From: Diploptera punctata
Lineage: Eukaryota; Arthropoda; Insecta; Blattodea; Blaberidae
Assembly (NCBI GenBank): GCA_030220185.1
Contig: JASPKZ010001230.1
Span: 999,001 to 1,063,000, forward strand
Direction of reading: 5' to 3'
Length of the DNA: 64,000 nt
Part shown: positions 20,925 to 32,327 of the stretch, piece by piece
Layout of the letters: the number at the start of each line of letters is the position of its first letter
How positions within the stretch are numbered: position 1 is the stretch's first letter
Made by a program: the position numbers and the translations under genes
Notes under the pieces: generated by a model
The model's input: only the letters and a program-made list of their open reading frames with translations
What the model was told of the DNA's origin: nothing
Databases searched by the model: none

Positions 20925-21045
20925 AGTTGCATAAGCTCTGGCTGTTAAAGTCTACAGAGTTATATAAATAGAGGGGAATCAAGATTCTTTATTTTCAATA
21001 ATTGCTTTCCAAATACAACCTTTGACAAAATATAATTATATGTAG

Positions 21046-22268
21046 GTCACTAGATAAGTTTTGAGATATGCAACAATGGGCCATGATAGAGTTTCCATAC
21101 CTATCCTATCACTTCAAACAACTCTCCAGCACATTATATACACCGTTGCATCCTCTGGAACCACTTCTGGAAGCAGCCATGCCACTCAATCTCAGACATT
21201 GCACTAAGCTCCTCCAACAGCATCTTCTGGCCTAGGAAATTGGTTTCCACGCATGCAGTTCTTCATGTTCGGGAGCAGGAAATAGTCGCACGGGGCTAGG
21301 TCCAGACTGTAGTCTCAATGAGACATTAATTTCACAGGTGTCTTTTCCAGAATCTAATTGTTGCATTGGCTGTGTGCAAAGAGGTGGAGCAGAATTCCCC
21401 GCAGTCCAGTCTTTGGCCGCTTCTCCTGGATCTTTGAGAAGACTTTGGGGAGACAGATTTCTGTATACCATTTAGCAGTAACTGTCCTGTGATCCTCTAG
21501 CCACCATTTTCTTCCCCACACTCCTAGGCCTTTTGTCTTTGTTCGGAGGCTGCTCATCTGGGAAGACCCACACCTATGATTGGTGCTTTGTTTCATGGTC
21601 ATACTGGTAGATCCAAGTTTCGTCACCTATCACTATGTCTGACACCCGGCGGGAGTCCCCGTTGTTGAATCTTGCCAGCATTTCTCTACACAATTCCACC
21701 CTAGTGTGTTTATGCCCTTCTGACAAGTGGTGGACATCCATCGAGAAGACATTTTCCTCACTCTTAAATATTGGTGCAGGATGGTGGAAACACTTGGCGA
21801 ACTAATCCCTAGGCCCCCCTCAATATCCTTATAGGTCAGTCATGGATCTTCCTTAATCAGAGTCTCCACTGCAGAGACGTTTTCTTCTGTCACCACTGTT
21901 GTTGGCCTCCCACTTCTCCCTTCATCTTTAGGGGATGTTCTCTCCCTATTAAATTCAGGAAATCAGCGGAAAACTTGCACGTGAAGGAGCAAGGTCCCCA
22001 AATGTTTGTGTGAGTTGCTCAAATGTTTACGACTCATTTAAACCACACTTATAATCATATAAATCATAGCAAGAAAATACTCCCTCTCAAGCTCCATAGG
22101 ACACGTTTGATTTCACCACGCACAGACTACTTCACAAGAGTGCTGCTCATAGACAACTGAAAGGAATCGTATCTACCTGCTATGGTTTTGACTCTAGAGT
22201 TGCGCTTTCAAATGGTATATTAGTTTATTGCATTCCTGTCGCCATATTGCCGTGTCTCAAAACTTCTT
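21046..22268 (-). mobile_element. mariner element, inactive
   Basis: The inverted ends share an AAGTTTTGAGA core: AGATAAGTTTTGAGATATG at 21051 and, reversed, AAAAGAAGTTTTGAGACACG at about 22270. The length (~1.2 kb) fits mariner. A broken minus-strand mariner transposase fills most of the interior. Confidence 0.8.
21070..22035 (-). pseudogene. mariner transposase pseudogene
   Basis: The minus strand encodes, in several frames, GRSGRPTTVVTEENVSAVET (the helix-turn-helix region), GGLGISSPSVSTILHQYL, DHRTVTAKWYTEICLPKVF, KIQEKRPKTGLRGILLH and DLAPCDYFLLPNMKN. The last is the block holding the final aspartate of the mariner D,D34D triad. Frameshifts and stops break it at many points, for example after the 'LLH' block, where the second catalytic region (HDNA in active copies) is replaced. 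It was a cut-and-paste transposase for TA targets and cannot now be translated intact. Confidence 0.85.
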
Positions 22269-22479
22269 TTTATTGTTAATATAGCAGTAATTATTATAGT
22301 TCATTGTTGTTTTTGTATCTTATGGATAAAGTTACAAAAAGTGAGTATTCTTGTTTAAACTTTGAATTGTTTATTCTGTTGCCTGCATTATTATTTGAAG
22401 TAATAATCTATCTTATAATTAACTACGATACAAGTTAATTTATTGAACGGGGTAGATCAATGTATTTTAGTTGTAACTG

Positions 22480-22668
22480 GTTTTCTCAACTTGGAGCCGT
22501 TAACAATTATAGCTACCCAAATGCCTCATGATGCTGGGTGGGCACTGGTCCCATTCCGGCTGAAATTCCATGAGAAAATTCCTTCCCCTATGGAGACTCG
22601 AACCAGCATAAGTCCTGTAGTTATGCAGCAAGGCATCCTGTCTTAACCACTTGGCTATGGCATGGGAT
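22480..22668 (-). mobile_element. tRNA-derived SINE
   Basis: The minus strand starts with a tRNA-like head (GCCATAGCCAAGTGGTTAAG), has a B box GGTTCGAGTCTCC, and ends with a GGTGGGCACTGGTCCC-like tail (reverse-complement form seen at 22532-22560). No target duplication was defined. Confidence 0.55.
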
Positions 22669-23544
22669 ACAAAGTTTTTAAAGTAGTCCCAAAATGGAGC
22701 AATGGTTAATGCAAATTATAAAAAAAATTCTGACCCCATTCCCATGGGCATCAAATACTCTCTACTGATTTTTACCATACAGGAATACAGGAATAATTTA
22801 TAATGTTTTAAACATCCTCTGAAAATCAAATAAATGTAGAAAATGTGTTTTAATACAATTTCAAGGAATAAATAATATAACCGGAAATGCTAATGTTGTT
22901 AGAGGAACTTTCAAAATGAGGAACATCTTCATTTTTTATATTGTTCTATTATTGACATAGTTGGTATGTTTCGAAGATTGAGATGGACATTCATATAGCT
23001 TTGAATGGGCAATAGTAGATACTTTCAAAATGTTTATTGGGAAACCCTTGGGGGAAAAGATAGTTAGGAAGGATTTAAGCATAGGTGGAAAGTTGAAATT
23101 TAGATGGTTCTTAGGGAACTGGATTCAATTGACTGAAGAAAGAGACTAATGGAGGTCCTAAGTTAATGCAGCATTGATTATGTGGGTTTCATAAGCCACA
23201 TAATTAGTTCTAATCTTGCGGGATCATGTCAAAATGTCAGAATCAGTGGCCAGAGGCCAAACTTGAATCCAAGATGTGGAAAACCCAAGAAAACTTTCAT
23301 ATTCATATATGTATATATTTATACGGAAATTGGATATTTATCTATTAACTTTTATTAAATTCACATTAAATGAAATAAAAAGTATTTTCTTTGTGTGGTT
23401 ATTTCATACATCTTTTTCCATTGAAAACAATAATAAAATTGTAAATAATATAATTCATTCTAGGATAATTACAACAATATATATAGGTATTCATATAGCA
23501 ATTTACTTTCTCATTGATTTGTTTCATCTATTAAATTTATTACA

Positions 23545-23816
23545 TAAAACCATTAAGTCTCATGGACTGTGATGGACATGTGGTACAAATGGGGAATGAA
23601 AGAGGTGCATGAAGCTTCTTATAGCAAAATCAGAGGGAAAACGCCCAGTTGATAGACCAAGAATAAGGTTGGATAATAACATTAACCATCATTTGAGGGA
23701 AGTTGATTATACAAGGGGTGATTGGAAAACATTAGCTCAGGATAGGGATGTGTGGAGAGCTTATGTCTGTGCAGCCTTGAACTATGGGTTCGATATAACC
23801 AGTGAGTTAGTTAATT
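23545..23816 (+). pseudogene. LINE family A 3' end
   Basis: The plus strand carries the C-terminal block SEGKRPVDRPRIRLDNNINH, then DWKTLAQDRDVWRAYVCAAL, then the GGGTTCGATA...CCAGTGAGTTAGTTA terminus. It is 5' truncated at about 23545, inside the ORF. It is homologous to 12074-13114, 31850-32285 and 54351-55122. No target duplication was recognised. Confidence 0.7.
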
Positions 23817-24774
23817 AAAACATGCGGTCAAAATTAATGAAATTTTAATATCATTTTTTAAATATTTTTATTTATGATAAATCAATATATAAGGGCTGAA
23901 ATGAGGTCACTAAGCAGAAACAGTTGAGGTGATATTTTATATCTGTGTATTTACTATGCTAGAAGGAAGATAAGGAAAAATGGAAATATTGATTATGAGA
24001 TAGTGAAGCTCCTAGTTTTTAATCGCTCAATAAAAAATGTTTTATGGAGTAAAGATATCACCATAAATTTTGAAAGATTAATACATGAAATGTATAACAA
24101 ACCAATGTTATCATAAACACAAGATTTAAAAAAAAGACTTTAGCGAACAAGAAGACAGTTAAGTGAATTATTGATAACAGAAATTAAATTTATCAGAAGA
24201 ATAGCGTACGTTCGGCTCTAGGAAATTATTTGAGATCTTCAAACTTTGCACAAAGAAAACCCATACCTATGAGAATTACTATGAAAAAAATATCAAAATT
24301 ATTACCACTCTAGGTGTGTATGTGTGTTTGAAGATTTATGAACATTTTTATTGATTTGTTTGTTTTTATCACATAAAATGTTCTAGTGTATCATTACAAT
24401 TACATGAGGTTTTTTATAAAATGGAAATGGGCATTTAACAACAAATGAGAACATTTTGTAAAGAAGTGGCAGAATTAAAAAACCTGGAAGCAGGACTGAG
24501 CTGCAGAAAAAATTAAACATGGACAATTATTATGCAATACAGGGACTCTTGTCATCCCAATTTCTCTAAAAAAATGTTAAACAAAGATTATGTAAAAAAA
24601 CTATTCGGCTCAAGTATCCAGTATGCAATGCAAGTTTTAAAATACTTCACACAAGGTTTTTTTTTTTTTTTTTCAAATTGTAGACTTAGTTTTGTTTTTA
24701 ATGACACTAACTACAGTATTATTTTAAACTTTTTGTAACAATTATTACAACTTTTTTTAAATTCTTAATAATGT

Positions 24775-25085
24775 ACGATAGTAGCGTCCTGCCTTGTCAT
24801 GAAGTGGGCCTGGGTTCGTTTCCCGATCACGACAAGCTTCCTGGGTGAGATTTTCTTTGCGGTTTTTCCTCACGTGTAAGGCAAATGTCAGGAAGCTTTG
24901 AGGTCCAAGAGGTCCCCAAATATCATCTGGCCATCATCATCACCATCATCATCCCATGGTGTGGAAAGCAACGGGAAGCTACCACACCTATAATTCCCTA
25001 GTAAAGCTGCAAATTAGTGCATGAAAGTGCTATGATTGCAGTGAAAGACCTGCCCTGGGGCAGAACACTACTGAATAGAAATGTA
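24775..25085 (+). mobile_element. SINE, head 1 with tail B
   Basis: A tRNA-like head (GGGCCTGGGTTCGTTTCCCG) is followed by CTTCCTGGGTGAGATTTTC, GGCAAATGTCAGGAAGC, a CATCATCATC tract, and a tail ending in CTGCCCTGGGGCAGAACACT. The same arrangement occurs inverted at 40835-41130. Confidence 0.7.
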
Positions 25086-25199
25086 CAATAACTGCTATTC
25101 AGGATGAGATAGCCATATTGTTATTCAATGCAGCCAACATATACTTTCGAAGTTGCTATAATGGTATGTAGGTAGGAAATAACACTATGAGGTTTATTT

Positions 25200-25455
25200 T
25201 AATATTGTTTAGTTGTTTCTTGACTCACCTCATACTTCTTAACTCCAAAGCAGACTTGAGTTTCTTCACTTCATTTGTGACATTCTCAATGCTGTATTAA
25301 GTTCACAACTGATGTCCAACGGCCTCCTCTCCTGCAGACTGCAGGACATCAGTTGTGAACGTAATACAGCATTGAGAATGTCACAAATGAAGAAACTCGA
25401 GTCTGCTTTGGAGTTAAGAAGTATGCGGTGAGTCAAGAAACAACTAAACAATATT
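25200..25455. repeat. Inverted duplication of an exon-like sequence
   Basis: Arms 25200-25318 and 25344-25455 are ~95% inverted copies around a short centre (25319-25343). The right arm on the plus strand is open as LQDISCERNTALRMSQMKKL then ESALELRSMR. It sits between a pyrimidine-rich CTCCTCTCCTGCAG and a GTGAGTC donor-like sequence, like an exon of about 93 nt. The left copy on the minus strand has a stop after MSQMK caused by a small duplication. The protein is not recognised. Confidence 0.7.
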
Positions 25456-25781
25456 CCTATAATGACTTCTATTCCTATAATTTTTTAAGTTTGTATTTTC
25501 TATACTAATTGTGATCAAACTCCTACCTAGGACACATCTAGTTAGAATGAGTATTTGTATTCTGGTTAGCTTTTTAATTTTAAGACTTCAATATTGGCAC
25601 TGAGGGTTGTGTATGTTGGCAGCATTGTGTGATTTTAAATTGTATCCACTTTCATTTGTTAGTACATGTGCATGGTGTCTACTTTGGACTTAGAACACTT
25701 TTTGCATTGCATACTAGAAACTATATCCAATGATTCTCCCAGTTATTCTCTTTGAATGTGAAATGTGGTCTCTTATTTTAA

Positions 25782-26407
25782 CCTTCCATCGGGCGCAATA
25801 TTTTGACGTTCAAGTTCGGGCACAATGTACCTGATCAGCACATGCTTAAATAAATTTTTTTAGCACACTGTTTGCCAATCTGAACAACGGGAAGTTGAAG
25901 AAATGTTATTGTTAGGGATGTTCAAATGATAAAATATTCAAATTTTGCTGCTAGAAAACTTTTTACTGGACATAATATTGATTAAACAAATTTGTGACAA
26001 GCCTTCAAACAACATGATATAAAAGTAAGAACAAGTTAGGTTCAGTTCAAATATACTTGAAAATAGTTCACATTATCAACATTTAGCCTATGTTTTTAAC
26101 AAAAATTATTCAAGAATATAACATTATTTAGTCTAAATAAGTTAAATAAATAATTTTCTTTTTGCAAATATTTTCAAAATACACATCTTCAATAATGTAA
26201 CGGCTTCGGGTGCAATGAGCTTCTCTGAACAAAATATATACAACCTGCCGTAGTAAAAGTCGAGAGCAAACTGAATGGTGTGGTTGTTTACGGAAGGTAA
26301 AAATAAACAGCTACTTGGATGCTCAGTCGTCAACGCCATCTGATGACAGTGGAATGGGACAAAATTGACAACCTGTGCCTCTCAGATCAGATGCGCCCGA
26401 CGGAAGG
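25782..26407. mobile_element. Non-autonomous piggyBac-type element
   Basis: TTAA lies on both sides (25778-25781 and 26408-26411), with inverted ends CCTTCCATCGGGCGCAAT and, reversed, CCTTCCGTCGGGCGCATC. It is 626 bp. The 65-codon minus frame at 26142-26339 shows no transposase motif. It is a different subfamily from the two TTAA elements at 6 and 13 kb. Confidence 0.8.
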
Positions 26408-26431
26408 TTAACAGAGGAGAAAAGGTTACAA

Positions 26432-27201
26432 AGACTATTTAACTCTTGCCCCAAATGGGAGTCAATGACCAATCACATTTCAATGAATTTTGATTTACAA
26501 CCAATCACAGTCGTGTTTCACCTCAATTTTATCATATTAAAGAAAGCTCCTCCTTTTTAACATTCTGAATAGGTCAGAGTATTATTTTGCAGTGACTGAC
26601 TCTAAGAAATACGTTGAATATAACAATTAATATATTAAGATGTAAGAATCCTAGAATGCAAGTGGCTCCCAGATTGTATATATAGGCCTAGTGCACGAAT
26701 GTAAGCAGATACTGCTTGCAGGATATAATAGAAAAACATTTGCAGCAATTGATCATACCACAAAAGAAAAAGAAACCACTGTTTGCACTTTATTAAACAT
26801 ATTATTTCCCAGGTATTTACGTTCCAGGAAAATATAATTGACATATTTACATCATAGGACATCAGAAATTAATTAATAACCTATAATGTTGGTTATAAAC
26901 AGTTTGATGTGTTTCATTTTTTCTCCACTAGGGTGCGTTCTTACAATATTGCGATCCTATGGCAGTAAATAATATGATCTGGTTGCAGTGATGAACAAAT
27001 GAAACATAATAAACGTTTCTCATTTGTTTTCAAACATTGTCGTTTACGTTAATTATATAAATATTTTAAATAACTATATGTAACTAATGATTTGTGAGTA
27101 AACAGCTTAATTTTATTTGTTAAATAATCCTAACAAATGCCCCACTCTTGATTTTCAAATTCTCTAGATAAATTGAAAATCACTCGTGGCATTACTAATG
27201 A
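26432..27201 (-). mobile_element. Unclassified repeat R, copy 1
   Basis: Homologous to 28462-29064 and 44604-45230 in reverse orientation. Shared landmarks are GTTTGAAAACAAAT, a CTCCACTAGGGTGCGTTCTTAC-like block, CTCCTCCTTTTTAACATTCTGA, and paired CCAAT-type sites (ACCAATCAC). It has a short terminal ACTATTTAAC-like inverted repeat. The outer end holds the AATGCC...CTCTTGATTTTC / AAATCACTCGTGGCATT palindrome. No coding was recognised. Confidence 0.6.
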
Positions 27202-27575
27202 TAAAAGATTTGAGAATAAAGTGCTTAGGAAGAATTTTGGATCAAAGACAGACAGATTAATGGAGGAAATTACACGATACCTACATGGTCTTTATGGGAA
27301 ACTAGATGTAATGAGAACAATTAGGTCTTGCAGACTGCAATGGACAAGACATGTAGTATGAATGGTAATGAAAGGGGGGCACAAAAACATCTTATAAGAA
27401 AACCATAGGGAAATTAAAAGCATTAGGTGGGCAAGAATGTGGTGGGAGATTAAATGTATGCATGATTTGAGAAGATGAATTATACAGGGTATGATTGGAA
27501 AATATTAGCTCAGGATATGGATATAAGGAGAGGTTATGTCTCTGTCCATGAACCTTCAGAGTTCGATAGTACCAG
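27202..27575 (+). pseudogene. LINE family A 3' end, old copy
   Basis: The plus strand begins with FENKVLRKNFGSKTDRLMEE, then YLHGLYGKLDVMRTI, and a degraded C-terminus (about 27440-27530) ending at a GTTCGATAGTACCAGTGAGT terminus. It has more stops than the 19- and 54-kb copies. It abuts repeat R copy 1. Confidence 0.65.
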
Positions 27576-28461
27576 TGAGTTACTAATAAATAATTTTTCA
27601 TATGTTTGTAATTTATGATACTTCAATACATAGCATTTATGAGATCATAATTTAATATATTCAGATACAGTGTAATTAAATAACATTTTATATCTATGGA
27701 TTTACTGTTACAAGTAAGATAAGTAATAACGGAAATATTGATCACGAGATAAAATAAGTTTGATATTTTTATCATCTGATAAAGAAATATTTTATGGATT
27801 AAAGATGTTATACATTTTAACACAAGTGCAGAATTTTGAGAAAAAAAATTTTTGGCGATAGAAATGAAATTTATCAGAAAAATAGCTTCTAACCAGTGGT
27901 GAAGTTTGAATACAAGTGAAAGACATGCATAATTCTATTATACCAATTTATATGACACAATTTTAATATACTTGGACCAATGGATCTGTGATCCTATAGC
28001 ACTGACATCGTTCTTAGAAAAGTACACGTCTATACTCACACCGTTTCACTGCATTCCCCTCCCACTACATCAAACAGCAGCCATCGAGTAGGGATGTTGC
28101 CAAACTTCCCCCAGTGTCATGGCTCTTGAATATTAAATAATGCAAGGTTGGAGTGGAGTTGACAACACTGAAGTACAAATGCAAGAGAGTTAGGAATGCA
28201 GGGAGGGAAATAATTTATCGAGGCATAAAAGGAAGTAGGCTTTATTTCTAATATCTTATGGGGCACAGATCTGTTGGACAGACAATATTAGTACTTAATT
28301 TAATCTTGATGTTATAAGTATTATGTAATACAACAAATTAAATTTACATTACAAGATTGTGATCAGAGCTATTATGGCATGGATTTATTTTTTTAAATTT
28401 TTACCAAAAGCATTATCCTAATTAACCACGTTATGTCTGTTGTAAGGTGTTTATCATAAGT
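27576..28461. other. No gene recognised
   Basis: AT-rich to about 27.95 kb, then a slightly GC-richer patch (28.0-28.3 kb) without open frames or recognised repeats. Confidence 0.45.
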
Positions 28462-29064
28462 AATGCCACGAGTGATTTCCAAATTATCGATAAATTCACG
28501 ACTCACGGAGTGAGGAGAATTTTGAAATCAAGAGTGGCATTTGTTAGGACTATTTAACGAATAAAACTAAGCTGTTTACTCACAAATCATTGTTTAACTA
28601 TAGTTATTTTAAAATATTTATATATTTAATGTAAATGACGATGTTTGAAAACAAATCAGAAATGTGAGGTTATGTTCATTCACTGCCGCTTGATCATATT
28701 ATTTATTGCCAAATAAGATCACAGTATTGTAAGAATGCACCCAAGTGGAGAAATAATGAAACACTTCAAACTGTATATCATAATCAACATTATGGGTTAT
28801 TCATTTATTTTTTTAGTAAACAACTCAGTAAAATCAAGGAATCTGTTCATTATTTGTTATATTTGATGTATTTGTTGGAGAAAATAATATTTTGACCTGT
28901 TCTGAACATTAAAAAGGAGGAGCTTTCTTTATCACAAAAGCAAGAGCTGATAAAGAGAAATCGATAAAGAGCGAGGTGAAACATGACTGTCATTGGTTGT
29001 AAAACAACATTCATTGAAACGTGATTGGTCATTGACTAGCATTTGTGGCATGAGTTAAATAGTC
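28462..29064 (+). mobile_element. Unclassified repeat R, copy 2
   Basis: Starts with the palindromic block GTAATGCCACGAGTGATTTC...AAGAGTGGCATT, then GACTATTTAACG, the shared interior, and ends CGTGATTGGTCATTGACT...GTTAAATAGTC. The ends ACTATTTAAC/GTTAAATAGT are inverted. It is in the same orientation as copy 3. Confidence 0.6.
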
Positions 29065-29910
29065 ATAATAAAGCAACAAATACTTACAGATTTACAATAA
29101 GGGCATTTGGTATTAATATCAAAGTTCCATCCAATATGTTGGAATTGTGAGTGGTTTGAACCAATCACTTCTTTTAAATGTAATTTGGAGAATAATGATG
29201 TCTTGTCGGCATAACCATTAAAAAAAGTCAAAACTAGCAGACATTTTTTTGCCATTCTACAGCATGCATATGGGAATAGCTTTTTTTATGAGGATAAAAC
29301 TATCTCCTTTTGTCTTGATATGTTTCTAAGACTCTTTAAATAGCAATATGCCTCTGGACTTTCAAGAGGCAGTTTCCTGGTCAACTTGCAGTGTAATTTG
29401 CCTGAAAATTATATAGTTACTTGCAGCTTATTCTGGGAAATTCTGTACATAATTATTTAATTGTGTATAACATTATGTAACAAATACAAAATTAGCTACA
29501 GAGAATCCTGCAGAAGATTACCTTAGGGCATGCAGTGCATGTTACACATGTTTTATATCTTACACTAGCATAAAAAGCATTGTCAAAATGATGAACTTTT
29601 CAGAAGAAGCTTTTTTAATTATCTTCAGTAGAATTGAAATGTAATGACAATGACAAGTAATATTATTCACCTATCGAGGAGGAAAATTTTCAGATTTCAC
29701 TTATGTGCATAGGCAATGTGTAGATCAACATATAGGTTAATGAGATATAAAAAAAATATTTATGTGCTTTTTGCACCAGTCAAAGATACTTCTAACACTG
29801 GAATGTTCATTAACTAATTCTCAATAAATGTCTTCTTAACTAAGAAGCCGCCATTTGCAAAGATAGAAGCTATGGTTTCAAGCATTTGGCGCGAGGGAAT
29901 TACAACGTAC

Positions 29911-30036
29911 ATAAGAGAAAAATTTGCGTCTAGATCGCAACTCGCCTCGGTAGCTCAGTTGGTAGAGCACTTGGCCCGGAAAGCCAAGGGTCCCGGGTTC
30001 GAGTCCCGGTCTAGGCGAAAATTTTTCTCATCAAAT
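29911..30036 (+). mobile_element. tRNA-like element, single-copy form
   Basis: The left border is GAGAAAAATTTGCGTCTAGA, a decayed inverted 3' half matching the spacer at 11743-11775. The body is the 73-nt tRNA-like sequence, and the right border is GAAAATTTTTCTCATC. Confidence 0.6.
29944..30016 (+). tRNA. tRNA-like sequence, GGA loop (copy 3)
   Basis: Identical over 73 nt to the two copies at 11.7-11.8 kb, 18 kb away. The cloverleaf is intact with A and B boxes, and the anticodon loop is CCGGAAA with C at position 33. Perfect identity amid decayed repeats suggests recent spread or selection on the polymerase III transcript. Confidence 0.55.
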
Positions 30037-30170
30037 ATAATAAAATTTGTTCGGGATCCTCAAACTTTGTAACATAGAATGATCACATCTTTAAGAAATT
30101 ACTATAAAAAAAAACGAAATATATCTATAAGATAGTCAACAAAATTCGAGGAGTATTTGAAATATTAGTA

Positions 30171-31260
30171 CAGTAAAACTTGTTTAATCCGGAACGTGAA
30201 TAATGCGGAAATCTGTCCAATGTGAACAAATTTATTGGTCCTGGCGAAATAATAATAATTTTGCGTGCATTTATTTAGTATAAAACGGAATCTCTCCAAT
30301 GCAAAAACAGAAGGATATTTCTTCACAATTCATGAAAAAAATGTTTATAAGGCGGAAAGACACAGAGAAATAAATTAGTTTTCACTTCATTGAATTCCCA
30401 TTAAGCAAAATAATAATAAGGGGTGATTCTTGCTGTCAGGTGAAGTAGATTTTCTAACTGTATCTGAAATTTTCTTTTGTACTGACTGCACCCATTATGC
30501 GAAATACAGATTTGTTTAACAATTATTTGGCATGTGACATCTGTCTTACAAATAACCAGTGCACTGTAAAATCTTAAATTAGTTTAAGATCTGAGACCGA
30601 TTGTGGATGTATCTTTCACAGGTAGCGTTCTGAATTTCCGGAATAAAGATTGATAAATCCGTATGTATCATTGTCATTAAACTAAAAAGTGAAAGTGATT
30701 GAAGATAAAAACAATTTTCAGTGCGCGAAATAATGACTAAATTTAAATGTGGAAAACCCCAAGTTTGATATTTTAAAACACAAAGAAAAAATAATTAGTG
30801 AATGTATACATGGAAATGATCAAACGAAGAGGAAAACAAAATAAATAAATGAAGAAATCAATGAAGTAGTGTGGGAGTGTTTTACAAGTGCACTATCAAA
30901 AAATCTCCAAATTTCTGGACCGATGCTCCAAAGTCAAGCTCTAGCTGTTGCTATATCCCTAGAAAGTAACGATTTCAAGGCATCTTCAGGTTGGCTGTAC
31001 AGTTTTAAAAACGACACAATGTAGTGTGGGATGAAATTTGCAGGGAATCAAAGGATGTGGATGAAAGTATAGTTTATGATCGGAAACCGAAACTGCATAC
31101 TTTAATTTCAGGATACACACCTAAGAGACATTTTTGATGCTGACGAAACGGACTGTTTTTTTTTTTTTGGTGTTACCATCGAAATCACTCGTATACACTA
31201 TATTTCAAATGGCAGCGGAACCACAATTAATCCAAGATACGTAAAAAGGCATATAGAGTA
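30171..31260 (+). mobile_element. Tigger/pogo element remnant
   Basis: The left end CAGTAAAACTTGTTTAATCC after TA (30169-30170) is a typical Tigger terminus. A broken plus-strand transposase follows. The matching right end was not recognised, so the 3' boundary is approximate. Confidence 0.65.
30700..31175 (+). pseudogene. Tigger transposase pseudogene, N-terminal half
   Basis: The plus strand reads NEEINEVVWECFTSALSKNL, then QISGPMLQSQALAVAISLES, then NDFKASSGWLYSFKNDTM. This is the CENP-B type DNA-binding HTH domain of Tigger transposases. After a stop come GYTP-like and DIFDADETDCFFF segments, the block around the first catalytic aspartate (DADETG in active copies). Frameshifts and a T-run interrupt it, and the rest of the DDE domain is missing. 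Confidence 0.75.
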
Positions 31261-31734
31261 CTCTATAATCTAAGATTGGTTAATATTTTTTAAATTTTTA
31301 TATAATGTGGGAAAAAATGGTCCCATGCAATTCCACTTTGAACAAGTTTTATTGTAATAATTTGGTGTTTTGTTAGTTTTGATTGTTTCTCTGGTACTAA
31401 TTATTAGTATTGTTATCTCTGCTGTGTTGTTTGATGTGCTTTCCTCTCTCAAAAAAAGTTCATCTAATTATTATCTTGCAGGATATTTTGACTTTGGATT
31501 TTTTTAATTACAAAACTCAGATATACAGATTGTCTTGATTAAAACTTTAGTGTCAGAATTATGGAGATGAAGGAGAATTGGCAATTGAGTGTTTTGAGAT
31601 AGGGAACCAATGGTCAGAAATGCATATTTCAGGTACTAAGATCTCAAACTTATGAGAGATTGAATCATTCAAACCACAGAGAGCTGCCCAGGATGCTAAA
31701 CACAATCTTCCAGTGATCAACATTCCCTTGTAAG

Positions 31735-31848
31735 AAAAAATAAACTAATCCATGGTGGTGGTAGTTGCAGTAGTAATAGCAGAGTAATGTTGGTAGTAGT
31801 AGTAGTGGTGGAGGAAGGGGTAGTAGTGGTGGTATTATTATTTATATT
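31735..31848. repeat. GGT/AGT triplet-rich tract
   Basis: Imperfect TAG/TGG triplets (GTAGTAGTAGTGGTGG) next to the 5' truncation point of the LINE end at 31850. Confidence 0.8.
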
Positions 31849-31849
31849 A

Positions 31850-32285
31850 TATTGATGCGAAACATGGACTCCTACTTTAAGGGAGGAAAGGAGATTATGA
31901 GTATTTGAGAATAAAGTTCTTAGGAAAATTTTTGGACCAAAGAGAGATGAACAGACAGGTGAATGGAGAAGACTACATAACAGTGAACCACATGGTCTTT
32001 ATAGAAAGCCACATAAAATGAGAACAGTTAAGTCTCGTAGACTGTGATGGGCAGGACATGTGGCACGAATGGGGAATGAAAGACGTGCATGGAAGCATCT
32101 TGTAGGAAAACCAGAAGGAAAACGCCCAGTTGGTAGACCAAGAACGATGTGGGAGAATAACTTTAGCTATGATTTGAGGAAAGTAGATTATACAGGGGAT
32201 GATTGGAAAACATTACCTCAGGATAGGGATGTATGAAGAGCTTATGTCCGCGCGGCCATGAACCTACGGGTTCGATAGTGCCATG
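31850..32285 (+). pseudogene. LINE family A 3' end
   Basis: The plus strand has ETWTPTLREERRL, FENKVLRKIFGPKRDEQTGE, WRRLHNSEPHGLYRKPHKM, then WAGHVARMGNERRAWKHLVG and DWKTLPQDRDV, with a few stops. It is 5' truncated in the post-polymerase region. The terminus GGGTTCGATAGTGCCATGAG runs into a (TTA)n tract. Confidence 0.75.
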
Positions 32286-32327
32286 AGTTATTATTATTAT
32301 TATTATTTAATGCTCCAGGTTATACTT

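Larger units (their letters stand above)
20441..20960. mobile_element. Inverted pair of Penelope-like terminal repeats
   Basis: Two homologous blocks, about 20441-20690 and 20740-20960, lie in opposite orientations. The left block reads GCTGATGGCTGCAGACTGATTGG, diverged, against CAATCAGTGTTCTGCAGCCA on the right. Both contain a TTTATAGG/CTATAAATA stretch and, at the outer ends, hammerhead-like motifs followed by AAACGTC-type sequence. This is a known hallmark of Penelope-like element terminal repeats. No reverse transcriptase lies between them. Confidence 0.6.
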
